This document shows positions 12,401-24,777 of a DNA stretch of 64,000 bases, in pieces. Location: positions 689,501-753,500 of the forward strand of contig NC_135245.1 in assembly GCF_947623445.1 (NCBI RefSeq), given 5' to 3'. How positions within the stretch are numbered: the first letter of the stretch is position 1; each line of letters starts with the position of its first letter. The notes under the pieces were generated by a model. The model ran no database searches. It saw only the letters and a program-made list of their open reading frames with translations, and was not told the origin of the DNA. The position numbers and the translations under genes are program-made. Source of the DNA: Clavelina lepadiformis. Lineage: Eukaryota; Chordata; Ascidiacea; Aplousobranchia; Clavelinidae.

Positions 12401-15400
12401 CACCGATATTTCATGCAGTTAATAAACACACGAAGGTCACAAAAGCTTACCTTGACAAATATGCTTTTCTGAAACCAGGATCTACTCCTGGATCGTTGGC
12501 GGCGAGAGATGATTTGTAAAGTTTAAGAGCAAGTTCTTCCTCGTCTCTCTTGGATGCGGCATGGAGACACAACTCCACGACTCCTGTGTAGTAGCGAGCT
12601 GCGCGGAAGAGTTGGAAACGCGTCACTTGATGGCAGCATTGAGGTTAAGTTGGATTAAATATTGGAATTAAGAAGCATGGTAAGCAGCAGAGAGAAAATT
12701 GATCAAACCAACTTTCCTGGCTGTGTTTGCAGATTTATTACATGATTTTGTGATTTACTCAAAACAATAAGATCAGGAATTTTCTTCACGCTGCCTTGAT
12801 GCAAATTTTATGAGGATACAAACCAGCTTGCAGCTGTTGCACGACCACAGGAAGGTTGATCGAATGCGCAACCTGTTGAAACAACCGCACTGCCTCTTCG
12901 AGTAATTCAATTCTCTGAGAAACTGGAACGCTTCGTACCGCGTTGAGCAGCTCACTTGCCTTTATGACATCATATTTAAGTCAAGTGACATTACATCATA
13001 CATCTTCAGGTTTATCAATAGTTAAAAAAGTCATGAAAGGGAAAGCGACGAGGTCAGTTAAAACTCAAAGTTTGAGCTCTGTGAGCAGAAGTTTCAATCT
13101 TTAAGAAAAAATATTTAAATATGAGCCTGTCCTGGTGTTACAGCACAAAGCGGCATCATATAACTAAGTTTATGGGTGGGAATGTTTAGAACTATCAAAT
13201 TCATGGTTTGATGCTCTCAGGCTATGACTGATTTATCTACCCAGCAATCACCTTGGAACAAATTGCATCATCGGGGGAGTAGAGGGCTGGGCATACTTCA
13301 CGAAGTTGACTGCTCAGTGCATCGATGGTGGAATTATCGTCCAAGTACTTCCCGACTAACGCAGATATCAGCGCACTACACAGCTGAATATGAGGAAAAT
13401 GTTTTTGTAAAATGCAACGTTTCATGTTAAAATGTAAGTCAATAAACTTAATCAGTGGATGTTGAAAAGGTTGATCAAACTATGTTAAAAATTACAAAGT
13501 TGCAAGCTAGTGCACTTACAGCTTGTCCTGACAATATGAAGCCTTCGAATGTGGCGCTTTTCAGAGCAGTTTGAGAAACCTGTAAAAGCAGAAATCTGAC
13601 TATTGTTGCTGAGTTAACAAAAAGAGAAATATGGAACTGATAACATTTTAACTTGGACTATCAAGACGCAAGAGGACCTTATCAAGAGACTCGAACAAGA
13701 CATGTAGTTGATGATGGAGCAAGATCCTCCACAGACCAAGCACCTCCGTGGATTTATGGAGTAGATCATGAAGAAACCGCATCCATGATAACTCCGCCGT
13801 TGCAACTTCGGCTAAATAGACAACTAATAAACATTTTGAAAGTTCTCACTGAAGCAATTTGTCCACAGTAACGTCTGACAATCAGACAATAACTAACCGA
13901 GCTGGCGCTTCTGTAAATCTCGCTGCACGCTGTTAGCTTCTACAGGACGACGAAAATTTCTTCCCACGTTACGATCAGATGAAATACTCTCCCTATCATT
14001 GCAAGATAAACGTAAAAAAAAATTTCTAACCACACAGGGGTAGCGTGGTAAGATAAAAAATAATTTACATACAACTTTACCTCCATTGAACCTGACTCGT
14101 GCAATGTTTGTTAAAAAATTTCTTAAAAGCGATCAAATCATTTAAAACGAGGGACACGACTTCAACATCGATCCTGTTGACAACCTGAGCAGAGAGAAGA
14201 TTTTCAACTTTGTGACAAGAAAAAATTTCATTTGAAAAATAGGAAGATTATGTTTGTTCACTCACAAACGATTTCTGTTTTCCACCTTCAGTGACAACAT
14301 AATCCTCCACCAGTTTCGCATCCCACAACGGCCTCATGATTCGAGCAAACATCTTATAAACACTATGCTGTCTCGTTGTGTAAAAGTACATATCGCTTGA
14401 AGGATCTACGATGATCAATAGATAACTGTTACAAGTATTCTTTGGCAAACACTTCCACTCATTATTATCAATGGTATGACAAATATCTAAGCTGAAATTC
14501 CAAGATTGGTTTAACAAAAGTATAATAATTTATTATTCTATAATATCAGACGTTTATAATTACTTAAATTTTATTATACATTTGGCAATTGTATGGGTCT
14601 AAAAGCATACCACAAGTAGAACCAATTTTGCAAACTGTGTCACTTACCCGGGAATGTTGGGACACTCTGGAATGTCCCTGGAGACTGGTTTGCAAGAAGG
14701 GGGGGATTGCTGCCAGGCATGGGGGTGCTAATTACTGGCACTGCAATAGTTGTGAAAACATAAACAACCTAAGAGCTTGAAAATCAGCAAAAATAAGATT
14801 TCTATGTTTTTGTATGAAAGAGGGAACAAATCTGGGACGTTCTGTTACAAGGACATAGACATCAAATATATAACCAACTTCTCACTCACGTCCACCTGGT
14901 GTCCTTGTCGCGTTGAATTGTTGTGGGGGATTTCTTAAAGATATGGGCGACATCGCTTCTAACCCGGACATCCCCCGCAGAGGCATGGGTGACGTGAGGG
15001 AAACTCCCTGCTGCAGTGAAACCTGGGGGATTCCCCAATGGTGGGTGAACGCAGCAGTGGCACGCTCGGCGATGTGGAAATCGGTGGGGACGGCGGACAT
15101 TGCGAGGATGATGCAACAACACCCGGCTTCCCCGTCCTTTCAATGAGAGCAAACGTTATCAAAGAGGATTTTAAAAACACAACTCAAAACAAAGACTTCG
15201 AGTAGTTGCATTTAAAAACTGTTACTTTAAAGGTGAAATTACTTAACAAAATCCTTAAAACTAAAATAATCAAGGATATTCAAGTTACTGCAACCTTATA
15301 AAGCTTAAAGAAATTTTCAACGCTCTGAGATTCGACATCAGAAGTTGATTCCAATAAATGGCGCAACTGATCAACCGGTCGAAGTTTGTTGAACATGTGA

Positions 15401-18399
15401 CAGCCCTGCATAGACAGCTTAACTTTAAAGAATGTTTTTTTTCGGAATTTGATCCAATTAAAACCAAAGTATCACAATCAATGTGACCAAAACTTTCTCC
15501 ATTTTAGTTACGTTTATAACAGAACCTGGGATGAGATGATGACATATTCTGATGGTCTTTGAATGTGCTGGACCACGTGGATCGGGGGGTTTGGGGGTAA
15601 ACCCGCAGTGGACCCAGCAGGGAGAACAGCAGCTGTGAGGGGTGAGAATGGGGTAGCAACCTCCGCTATTACCCACGCTCGTCCGTCAAGGCCGAAGTTA
15701 CACTGTGATTGAAATAGAAATCTTAAAGCTTCTTCGTAAATCTAATAGCGTTAAACTAAGTGCAACTTATTTGAAACCAGTGAAAGGAATTTAAAGTATT
15801 TAATACCTGGCTTTCACGAAGCATCTTATCAAAGGCGTACATATCACGGTTGATACACCACAGGATACCATCATCACCACTTGAGGATGCCAAGAGCAGA
15901 CTTCCTGCAGTTGAAGAAGTAAATTTTGTCACATTTTGAACAAGTAAATGGCAGGATGCCAAACACAAGAACACCAAAATTTATATTGTTCAACTATACT
16001 TATTATTTAAATTGTTAAGTCATTGATGCCTCACAATATTATACCCGGCTTTTTCGCATATTTACTTCACGCAATGTAACACACATCATTCACAAACATA
16101 ATTCTACTCGTAGCATGTACTCAGTGCAAGCTGAACAGTCAAAGTCCAAGTAATATGGGATGACCTGTGTTGTAGTGCGCGGAATGAACAGACATCGGTC
16201 TGTGGATGGAAGACCCCGTAAAACCGGGAGGAAGTCGCACATGGACAAGGTGGATACCCGTCGGTCGTAACTTTACCACATCTCCTGTCGCTGCCTGGCA
16301 GGTCATGAAATATAAACGGACTCCTGAAAAATTAGTTATTTCAACTTTGGTGAACTGAACAAATTTAGCAGTAATAAAAGATAAAGGTTGCACAACATTA
16401 ACATCACAAATATTACTACGGAAATCAATCAACGTGAGTGATAAATTTCATCCAATAAACCTTACTTGAGGTAAATTTAAGTTTTTAATGTTACTGGTAC
16501 TTTGTGTACATACCTGACTGCGTTACTGCCACCAAGTGTAGATAACGCGACTCTCGTAAAGTTATGGGTGTGATATAAACAAGTTCGTTAAAGTTGGAAG
16601 GTTCAACACCAGAGGCGATGTCGCGCGCTCTTCGCTGGATTGAGGGCAGCCGCAGTTGTGCCACGCATCCCACACTCTGACCGTCGCTGCCGAGATCATA
16701 AACCTACATAAAGAGAAGGTCAGTTGGTTATCTTGATGAGGAAAGACTTTCGAGAAATTACAACTCACAGTGATGGTTCCTTTCTCTGATCTCGAGTACA
16801 AAATATTCCTCGTATCATCGACGGTGAGCTGGCAAATCGAATCTGGCAAATGTCAATGAGTTTTGTGGCGTAACATGAACAACAAGACCAAACGTGTTTT
16901 TTCAAACAAAATGCTTCAAAATTAACAAATTATCTCTGCTCAGATCAAAGCCTAAGTACAGGACTCAAATCTTACCTTCTTCATTCAACCAGACACTGAC
17001 GACAGACGGAAGCAGAAAAGAAAATCGACTCCGCGAGTGATTTATTTTGTTGCATTTTCTACTAAACCAGCCTCCACTCGCCTAAGCATTAAGATTTATC
17101 AATATACAGCTGCTCCTTTATTCACCACAAGAGATTGCTTAAAATCTCGTACTTGGTATGTTACTTCGTAGAGACAACCATCCTTGCCGCCGGTAAATAT
17201 CCGTCCATTATCGGTGCCGACCGTGTGCAGGAGATAAACGCCGTCAGAAGAGAGAGAGAAGAGTGGGTCAGGCAACAGGTGCATCTCGTTGTTAACATCT
17301 GGAATCATCAAACATGAAATTAATCGCATGCAGCAATCTATGCATTTCATCCACTTCACTTACCGTCCCCAGCAAAGCTAACTCCAAGTATGACAATATC
17401 CAGTGGGGTTGTGAGCACAAGCAAGTATTTGATGTGGTCTCGGAATATTCCTAAAACAACCGATGAGCTAACTCAGAAAGCTGCAACTTGCCGCTGACAT
17501 TTATTTGTAGAAAATTAACCAACCTTGCTTTGGCTGAACAAGTGCGACACTGAGAATGGTTTCTGACAATCCGTCGAAATATGCCAGATCATCACCGTCA
17601 GCATATCGCCATACAAATATATCAGAGTCAACCGTCAGCCAAGCACGACCAATTTCAGGAAAGACGCCGATAATACAGTTACACTGCATGTCTGATATTT
17701 TGGCAGATTAAGGATTGGCAACAAAAGCATTTGAAATGTTGTTACCAAATCAGATAAAGTATAAAATTCAGTTGCATTTCATGTAAATAAGAAATTAAAA
17801 TCAGATCGTTAAGTAAGTTAAAATGAATTAATTTGAATCAATTGGACTTGATTTAGTGATCTTCTTTAATAAAACATCAATAACACTCGGAGGATACGAG
17901 CAAATTGCTCGACGAGCTCAGGTGGAAGAGGCACTCGTCGAACATCAGTTATAAGAGGAGGCTCTATGACATCACTGCTCGGGTAATCTTCACTTTTTAA
18001 TCCGCTACAAATACCAGAATCTGAAAAAATTTTTAAAACATTAACTTTCACATTTGACCAGTTTTTATATGTGGTGAATAACAATGCTACTTCAATCAAC
18101 AATGGGCTTTAAATTGCACAAAATAGTAATCAAACTTCAAACAATAGCACAACTACAGAAACATGAGAACATTCAGAATACAGTATTTAGTTACTGTAAA
18201 CGTATGTAAAAAAGTAGAATTTAGCCCAAAAACACACTCAATATAACTTACACATCGATGTGACACCCAACTGTGCTGATAAGTCAATCGATTCTCGATC
18301 ATGAAGCAGAAGTTTGTTGATTACAGCGACAACATCTTGCAAACCAGAGCAAGCTTGTGAAGAAGGTGAAATGTTTGAGCTATCCATCTCTATAGCCAT
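9451..18399 (-). CDS. NUP155: Nucleoporin NUP155 (scaffold nuclear pore component)
   Basis: NUP155 is an inner-ring scaffold nucleoporin with an N-terminal beta-propeller and a C-terminal alpha-solenoid. The start codon is at 18399 ([14 protein letters not shown]) and the stop at 9451-9453. Segments in order match the family closely: [14 protein letters not shown] and [19 protein letters not shown] (propeller start, 17.9 and 17.6 kb); [104 protein letters not shown] with [11 protein letters not shown]; a [20 protein letters not shown] segment; and a C-terminus ending [12 protein letters not shown]. More than 20 short exons are present. The donor after the codons for SDRQR near 9.66 kb is not a strong consensus. 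One intron hosts a hAT MITE (11652-11889). The gene looks intact and single-copy. Confidence 0.95.
11644..11897. mobile_element. hAT-type MITE, 238 bp, in a NUP155 intron
   Basis: The element at 11652-11889 starts CAATGTTCCCTCTAA and ends with its exact reverse complement TTAGAGGGAACATTG, a perfect 15-bp terminal inverted repeat. It is flanked by an identical 8-bp target duplication GTTATGAG (11644-11651 and 11890-11897). The 8-bp duplication and lack of coding capacity define a non-autonomous hAT element. The interior is rich in CpG-containing GCGC runs near the left end. The perfect duplication suggests a fairly recent insertion. Confidence 0.93.
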
Positions 18400-18921
18400 C
18401 TTCTTTCAATGAAACTCCTTTAAATGTGTTGTTATAATGTTTTTAGTCAAGCAAATAACTTCAGCACCATCACATGTATCCTTACAATTTTATGCTGAAT
18501 TACATAATTCAGTTTTCCTCACTTAAACAACAGAACTTTAAAATACCCTGGGGCTCTGCATAGAATTTTGATTAATTCTCAGAAAAAACATTCTCTACAA
18601 ATCGCCTAAACACATTCAGTTTAGGCGAGAACCACACGCTGACAGTAATAATAGACATGTATGCTACTGAACTTCCACATTTCCGCAAGATAGCCTACCT
18701 CGCTAAGACTGGGCTGCAGGGCCAAGTCATCAAATTTGCCAGTTTGCGATCTAGGCCTAACCCTACCTTCACACATCTCGCGCCATACATAATTTGTACA
18801 ACACGGCGCAATTATGATGCTTGATTTCAGACTGCACGCCATCTAATACGGTGGCATGTGACACGATAGGCGACAAATTGAGCACATGCCAGAAAGTAGG
18901 CGAGGCCGAGTAGTAGGGTTA
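18400..18921. other. NUP155 upstream region
   Basis: This is non-coding sequence immediately upstream of the NUP155 start, expected to hold its promoter and 5' UTR. I see no TATA box or other clear element. The first repeat begins at 18922. Confidence 0.4.
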
Positions 18922-19428
18922 GCCATATGCAGAGGTGGGCAGTCGGTAATTTGAAAGTTCCATTGGTAACGGTACCGGTACTTGGAAAAAAATGTACCGA
19001 CAGTTCCGGCATTTGGTACTATTTTTAAAAAAAAAGTTCGGTACTTTGTCGGCAACGATACTTTTCGTGTAAAAGATGCTGCTGCAAATGCCATGTTTGT
19101 CGTTACTCCAAACCAAAACATATGTGACATTAATTGCCTGCAGTTTTACTTGTCATTTCTAGATTAAAGAAAATCAACAAATGCTAAAATTAGTATTAAG
19201 GATTAATTAACATGTATTTTTGAAAACATACTTGTCAAAAGTTTGAAATTATCACGTGAAAAGTACAGAGTACCGGGACCGACAGAAATTTCTTGAAAAA
19301 AGTAATTCGGTACAAAGATTCGGTACTTTTTTTCTATACCAACGGTACCGGTATCGGTACTGAAAGAGTACCGCGGTACAGTAATTCGGTACTATTATAC
19401 CGCAGTACTGCCCATCTATTGCCATATG
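18922..19428. mobile_element. hAT-type MITE, 491 bp
   Basis: The element at 18930-19420 begins CAGAGGTGGGCAGT and ends ACTGCCCATCTATT. Its imperfect terminal inverted repeat matches the CAG-G-TGGGCA ends common in hAT elements. It is flanked by the identical 8-bp duplication GCCATATG (18922-18929, 19421-19428). The interior has many copies of a CGGTAC/GGTACCGGTA theme in both orientations next to the ends, which look like subterminal transposase-binding repeats. It has no coding capacity. Confidence 0.92.
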
Positions 19429-19546
19429 TGTCAGAATTCACTTTATTCAGTGTGTACGTAAATTACGAACGTGTAAATATAATATTTTGCCTTGCCAAAG
19501 GTTCATAACAACGTGTTCATAAATTGCATGCACCCTGGATTGTTGT

Positions 19547-19985
19547 GTAAAAAGTAGGAATGGGCCGATACGAACCCAAACCCGAATAGATCGTCGAATA
19601 TCGCATTTAAGGAAGATTCGGGCGTACACGAATACCAACAATGGCGAACCCGAATACAATATTACTTATAAATTTACTGACTTTCGTAAAAAATGATGAT
19701 CTAGTTTCCCGACAATGCTAAACTAGGGTCAGCAGTACTTACAATGAAGGTCGTTTTCCTGACGATTTTGCTTTTTCGATCGTTTTTTAAACACTATTTT
19801 TTGAAATAAAGCGATTTGTTTATCGATTACGTCATTTTAGAAGCAACACTAGACAACTTTTGGAGGAAATTTTATTGTTTGGTTCTAATACGAATAGATT
19901 CGAGATTCGTTCGTGTCGACCTTCATGATATTCGGGTTTGCACGAACCCAAACAATCTTCCTTGCGGCACATCCCTAGTAAAAAG
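19547..19985. mobile_element. hAT-type MITE, 423 bp
   Basis: The element at 19555-19977 begins TAGGAATGGGCCG and ends CGGCACATCCCTA (11 of 13 bases match as an inverted repeat). It is flanked by the identical 8-bp duplication GTAAAAAG (19547-19554, 19978-19985). Inner repeats of the form ATACGAAC/CGAATAGAT occur near both ends. It has no coding capacity. A related, less well bounded copy is at about 57716-58365. Confidence 0.92.
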
Positions 19986-20429
19986 CATAGCTCTGTTGAC
20001 CAAACGACTCATTATTATATACACAATTGTAAACGTCGTAATTCGGATACGCGTTGATAAAAACAAGCGCTCCCAAATATTCAACACGATTGCAATTTAT
20101 AAGCGTGCATAGGTGGGGCAATAGTGACCTGTTTGACTAACACAGTTAATTTTTTGCACGATAATTCAGCGTGTGTGCAATTTGTGAACGCGTATGTAAT
20201 TTACCAATGTGTTATTATGACCCTTTCGGTCAGACAAAATATCTTACTTACGCGCTCGTAAATCCTGAATCTTGAATTCTGAAAACGTATATTTAACCAT
20301 AGTAATCAACCTAAAGGTAAGGTATGGTACAACCAACGTGCACCAAACAGAGCACATGAAGTACATATACAGCACATAATACGATAGCGCACATGCTACA
20401 CACAGATTACATTGCGGGGTGCCTCTGAA

Positions 20430-20515
20430 ATATACAGGTTCGCTTGGATCATTCTCTTGGATCGCTTGGACCACTTAGATCGCTTCGATCGTTTTCACAC
20501 TTCGATCGCTTACGG
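20430..20515. repeat. Degenerate tandem GATCGCTT-like repeat
   Basis: A run of loosely repeated units (TCGCTTGGATC, TCTTGGATCGC, TTAGATCGCTTCGATCG, CTTCGATCGC) spans roughly 85 bases. The unit length is irregular at 8-14 bases. No gene is associated with it. Confidence 0.5.
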
Positions 20516-20861
20516 ATGAGTTGAAACCATAGATATTATATAAACACTGGTTCTATTTAAAGTTTAGAATTTCGATCCATGCGCAAGTGTTCGAAGTTCG
20601 TAGGATGTATCATCATAGCGTCACTTTAGGCTGCATTTGAATTTTGCAACTTCGACGCAGAACTTATTCACAAGCGATTGAAGTTGACAATAATACAGCA
20701 CACATGGTACACCAGCACGAAGGGTTAGGCTTGAGCAACCTGCTTAGCAATTTAGTGACGCCCGGTATTTATCACATCGCATTTTAGGCTAGGCCTATAT
20801 GCCTTTCAAGTTCTTTCCTGTTGCAGTCTTACCATGAATTGTTGTTGTTATGCTAACGTCA

Positions 20862-20957
20862 CAATCTGGCAATACACCGCCATCGGTCACTCAGTAAGCC
20901 GGTAGCAAATTTCCCGAACCTCCAATCACTGAGTCTCATGAGCTGCCAGATTGTAAT
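20862..20957. repeat. Short inverted repeat CAATCTGGCA ... TGCCAGATTG
   Basis: ACAATCTGGCA near 20861 recurs as its reverse complement near 20945, about 70 bases apart, at the left margin of the candidate Ulp1/PHD element. It could form a stem-loop or mark an element end. Confidence 0.5.
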
Positions 20958-21731
20958 AACACAAACTTGCAATAGGAGTGCTAACTGAGCACATGCTGAA
21001 ATGTCTTTGTGACGTCACGAATGGCAGCCTGCTGGTTTTCATGAGCAACCTGCTATCCGTGACGTCACATGGTTGCCAGCACCCTGCTATCCGTGACGTC
21101 ACGTGGTTGCCTATCGGTATACCACCCTGCTGTTCGTGACGTCGGTAGCCTTTATTTTTTATATTGTTTGTTTTTCGCCGTTGACTGTTGGGAGCGAAAA
21201 ATGTATATACTGTATAGGCTACTAGGCCTAGGCTGAAATGAGGATGTTGTTAGAAGCTGCCTATACAGCTATGCAGTTGCTGAGGCTGCAAGATTCGGAA
21301 AATCCGGTACCGGTATGTAGCTGTGATGCAGAGACACATTTAGTTGTGATGTTGTACATTGACACCTCAAGTCAATTGAAGCAGTCGTGCAAACAACCAT
21401 AACTACCGGTATGTCTGTATGACTGTATGTGATATGTTTGTTTAGATCAAGGGTGTCAAATTGAAATGTAGGATCGCATTTCAAATTTCAGGTAAGATGT
21501 AGGCCGCACTTACATTTCAGCTTTGCCAAGTCATTTCAAATAAATTGACCTTATTAGTTTGCATATTGTCAAGCATGGCTAGGTGATTGTCGTCTTTGCT
21601 AACATCGTTATTGTCATAGTGACATAATCTTGTACGCCTGTTACCGAATATTTTTGCTTTCAATTGCTGTACATTAAAATTTTTGTTACATAGGTTTTCT
21701 GCTTTGTGAAATGCTTTAATATTTAAGAGAA

Positions 21732-21918
21732 ATGGTGAAATTTAAATTGTCGGAAAGCTGTATTGAAACCTCCATGGACAACGTGTTACAATTTATATCG
21801 CAATTTCAATCCTGTCCACTTTGTCCTCCGACCTTCCTGATAAAGCAAAGCTTGCAGAAACACTTTCTTTCCACTCATTTTCAATGGGCAGTAGATATGA
21901 ATGTTTCGGGAAAAGCAG
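21732..21918 (+). CDS. C2H2 zinc-finger exon of the candidate element
   Basis: An open segment starting MVKFKLSESCIETSMDN contains CPLCPPTFLIKQSLQKH followed by FLSTHF, which fits C-x2-C-x12-H-x4-H, a single C2H2 finger. It runs to a GT donor after a GKA codon run. A second, finger-like C-x2-C ... H segment lies near 22.58-22.65 kb (FHCCMCPA ... FKRHL), but there the open frame is interrupted by a stop as I read it. Upstream and downstream exon joins are not settled. The finger is probably a DNA-binding part of the same protein as the Ulp1 segments. Confidence 0.45.
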
Positions 21919-23249
21919 GTATATAATTCTTTATGTATATAACTTCACCATAATGCAGAAATATTCCAAACTTTGTGATTGCTTAATTATGTTATTTGTG
22001 GTGTGATTGAGATTTAATGATGTACGATGTGTGTTTGTATATTTCAGGAAGCAAATATTTAGGCATTTTGTACCTAAAATATCCCCGGAATTGGTAGCTT
22101 TTTTACGTTTACAATTTGCTTTCCCTACTTTAACAACCTGGCTCTGTCACTGTTCCCAAGTATGTTAGCATTCACACATTGCGATGAAAAATCAAAATAC
22201 TACTAATTTCATATCCTTGGAAAAAATCATGCTAACTTGTCAAACATACCGGTATGTATTGGCTGAGAGGTTTTCTGATTAAATAGTAATTTTGTGTAAC
22301 TAAGTGTAACATCCTGAGGAGCAAAAAAAAACTACAAGTTATCGAAGAATTGAGTTAATAAGCTCCCAAGCCTCAAACATTTTAGTAGCTATTTTTCATA
22401 CTAATGAAAGCACTTCCATTTTTTGAACATCATAGCCATTGTTCAATCCAATGTGTTAAGTTGCATACTGTAATTGTTGTGTATGATATAAGAATTTTCA
22501 ATGTAAATGTTTTTCCATTGCTGTTAACAGTTTTCTTGTTTTTTAGTTAGTTGTCTTGTTACAAGAACTGCACGAATACAGAGAAACGAAGCCATTTTCA
22601 CTGCTGCATGTGTCCAGCATGACGTTTCAATTTTAAACGTCATCTAGGTAGGTTTTACTGTGTCATTTCGACTCATTTGCATCTTTCTGTTTCACTGTTA
22701 TTCGTAAATACTAATTCTGTTTACACTATTTAAATGCACGAATCGGATGCAAAAGTGGTTGGAAAAAATTTAAATGTTTTTGACTTCTTTCAGGCTAACT
22801 CTATTTATTACAACATACATAATTACACTTTTTACTAGCACTAGTAATGTGTTAACTTAATTGTAAGTAGTATATTTTATAGCTTTGTAACTATTTGTTT
22901 GTGTATTTTATATATGTTGAACGTTTTTCAGAATTATGCTCAACGGCTGGAAAACAATTGTTTTCAGGGGATGATAAGGTATCAGATGATGCAAGAAGCA
23001 CAAAACTTTTGAAAAGTATGTCTGCTGTTGATAACCATTTTATTTGTTATCGCTATACAACTATAAACGTTCCTTACAGAATATTCAGTTCGGGCGGGCG
23101 GTTCCGGCAATCTACCTCAAGCAAACTGGTAAGCTGAACTTATGAAGTTTTTGGATCAGGGGGAATGCTTAAGCGTCTGTAATTTTGAAGCCTAACATAT
23201 GCCTGCAATTTATCGAATATATAAAGAAAGAACCTTTTTTTAAGGAACT

Positions 23250-23272
23250 TATTATAATAATAATAATAATAA
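23250..23272. repeat. ATA/TAA microsatellite
   Basis: A short (ATA)n run of about seven units lies inside the candidate transposon interval. Confidence 0.8.
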
Positions 23273-23493
23273 ACAACAAACTGCTAAACTTTGGCACACA
23301 TACAGTAACAAAAATAATAAATTTATTACAGTAATATCCACTTAAAGTTAGCAAGTGATGTGCAGGTGGTAATAAATTTTTTCGGACATTTCCTGATCTA
23401 TATGCAACAAAAGCTATGATAGCCATGAACGTTATTAATAGTTGTTGTAAACTGCGCATTAACAGTTAAACTATCATGATCTAATTTTTGTAG

Positions 23494-23928
23494 GCCAATG
23501 CTATGATTGATCAGTCATTTATCACTGTGGTAAATGTCCATGAAAACCACTGGTTGTTGATGGTCAGTAAAATTTGATAAATATTGAAATGAGGAAACTT
23601 ACTGGCTGACTGCTAACCAATTACAATTTTACTTTTCAGGTTAAAAGCAATGACACTAAAACTATTTACGTTTATGACTCGTTTGGAAAAGAACCAATGG
23701 AATATATTCTTCGAATAAAAAAACACTTTGGGTATCACTGTAGTTGTCATGTTAGCGCCTGTTTCATAAATATAATTTATGCAAAAAGTAATTCTATTTG
23801 TAAAACAATAGATCATTTTTTCGACACTATCAAAAAATAACATCTGAGTGGAGACTGGAGATACTGCTGCAGAAAGCGTAACGAACAGAAGGACTTTATG
23901 AATTGTGGCCCTCTTGCATTAATGGTAA
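23494..23928 (+). CDS. Ulp1/C48-family cysteine peptidase segment
   Basis: Three catalytic landmarks of SUMO-protease-like C48 peptidases occur in order. His is in VNVHENHWLLM (His codon 23548-23550, followed by Trp). Asp is in YVYDSFGKEP (Asp codon 23676-23678), opening an exon after an AG at 23640. The Gln-Asp...Asn-Cys-Gly block is QKDFMNCGPLALM (Cys codon 23904-23906). The family removes SUMO-like modifiers; copies within transposons are known in several DNA transposon superfamilies. The stretch between Asp and Cys is not continuously open in one frame as I read it, so there is either an unrecognised intron or decay. The N-terminal part is not resolved. Confidence 0.65.
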
Positions 23929-24356
23929 AGTTTCAAAACACTGTTTTAGTTTTCTATAATCCACTTTGGATCCAGAATATTTTTAAACCATTAAGTTGTT
24001 GTAGGAAGCAGAACGTTATTTGTGCCAAAATTTGTTTGAAGACGCAGATTTCAAAGCGGATTCAACATCGTGTACTTTGTACAGAGAGAATTTTGGCAAC
24101 TTATTGCTCAATATGACAGGTAAGCATTATTTCAAGTTCAAACAGCTAGGGTTTAATGGTGCTGTTGCAGTGCTTTTCTCCTATTTTACATAGAATTAGA
24201 AATCATTGTACATAGTCGACCATTTTGACAAAATGCTAACGCAATAATGGAACATTCTTGTAATGTAGATAATTAGATACACCTGTGCTGAATTACAACA
24301 ATAGTATGGAAAGCATGGTTGTTGCTTAATGTGATATGTTTCAATTACATTATTAG

Positions 24357-24777
24357 ATGTAAGTTGTTTGGAAAATTACTGTCTCATGTGTCATGATGCA
24401 AAACCACCAAAATCATTTCATGGAGACACAATAAATTGGGTATGATTCCTATCAAGTATGACAGAAATGTGCCATTGGCGCATTTGTTTTTGAACAAGTT
24501 GTGTAATGTGACAGTGATAAGAATCCGGTAAGCTAAGGAAAGTGTGAAATTCAATTAATTACTTCATCATATCATGTAAATTATAAGAGCGATCAATTTT
24601 GCTATGAACATTAATTACTGCAAAGATTACAGTTCTTGCATTTCCAGGTTTTTGAGGATAAATACATTGAGAGATGTGATTGCAAAAAAGTAATCCTATG
24701 TATTGTTTTCTAAGGTGTCCTGTGAAGAATGTAGAAGGTGGTGCCATGAGATTTGTCCAAAAGGTTGCTGTTTAAAG
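24357..24777 (+). CDS. PHD-like zinc-finger segment (two exons)
   Basis: The exon near 24.36-24.44 kb reads SCLENYCLMCHDAKPP ... INW and ends at a GT donor. The next exon near 24.71 kb reads VSCEECRRWCHEICPKGC, followed by a stop at 24775. Joined, the spacing C-x4-C-x2-C ... W-x2-C-x2-C-x3-W-C-H-x2-C resembles a PHD finger, a reader of histone tails. It lies about 0.5 kb after the Ulp1 catalytic Cys on the same strand and is probably the C-terminal end of the same product. Combinations of PHD and Ulp1 suggest a transposon-borne chromatin-interacting protein; this is inference. Confidence 0.45.
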
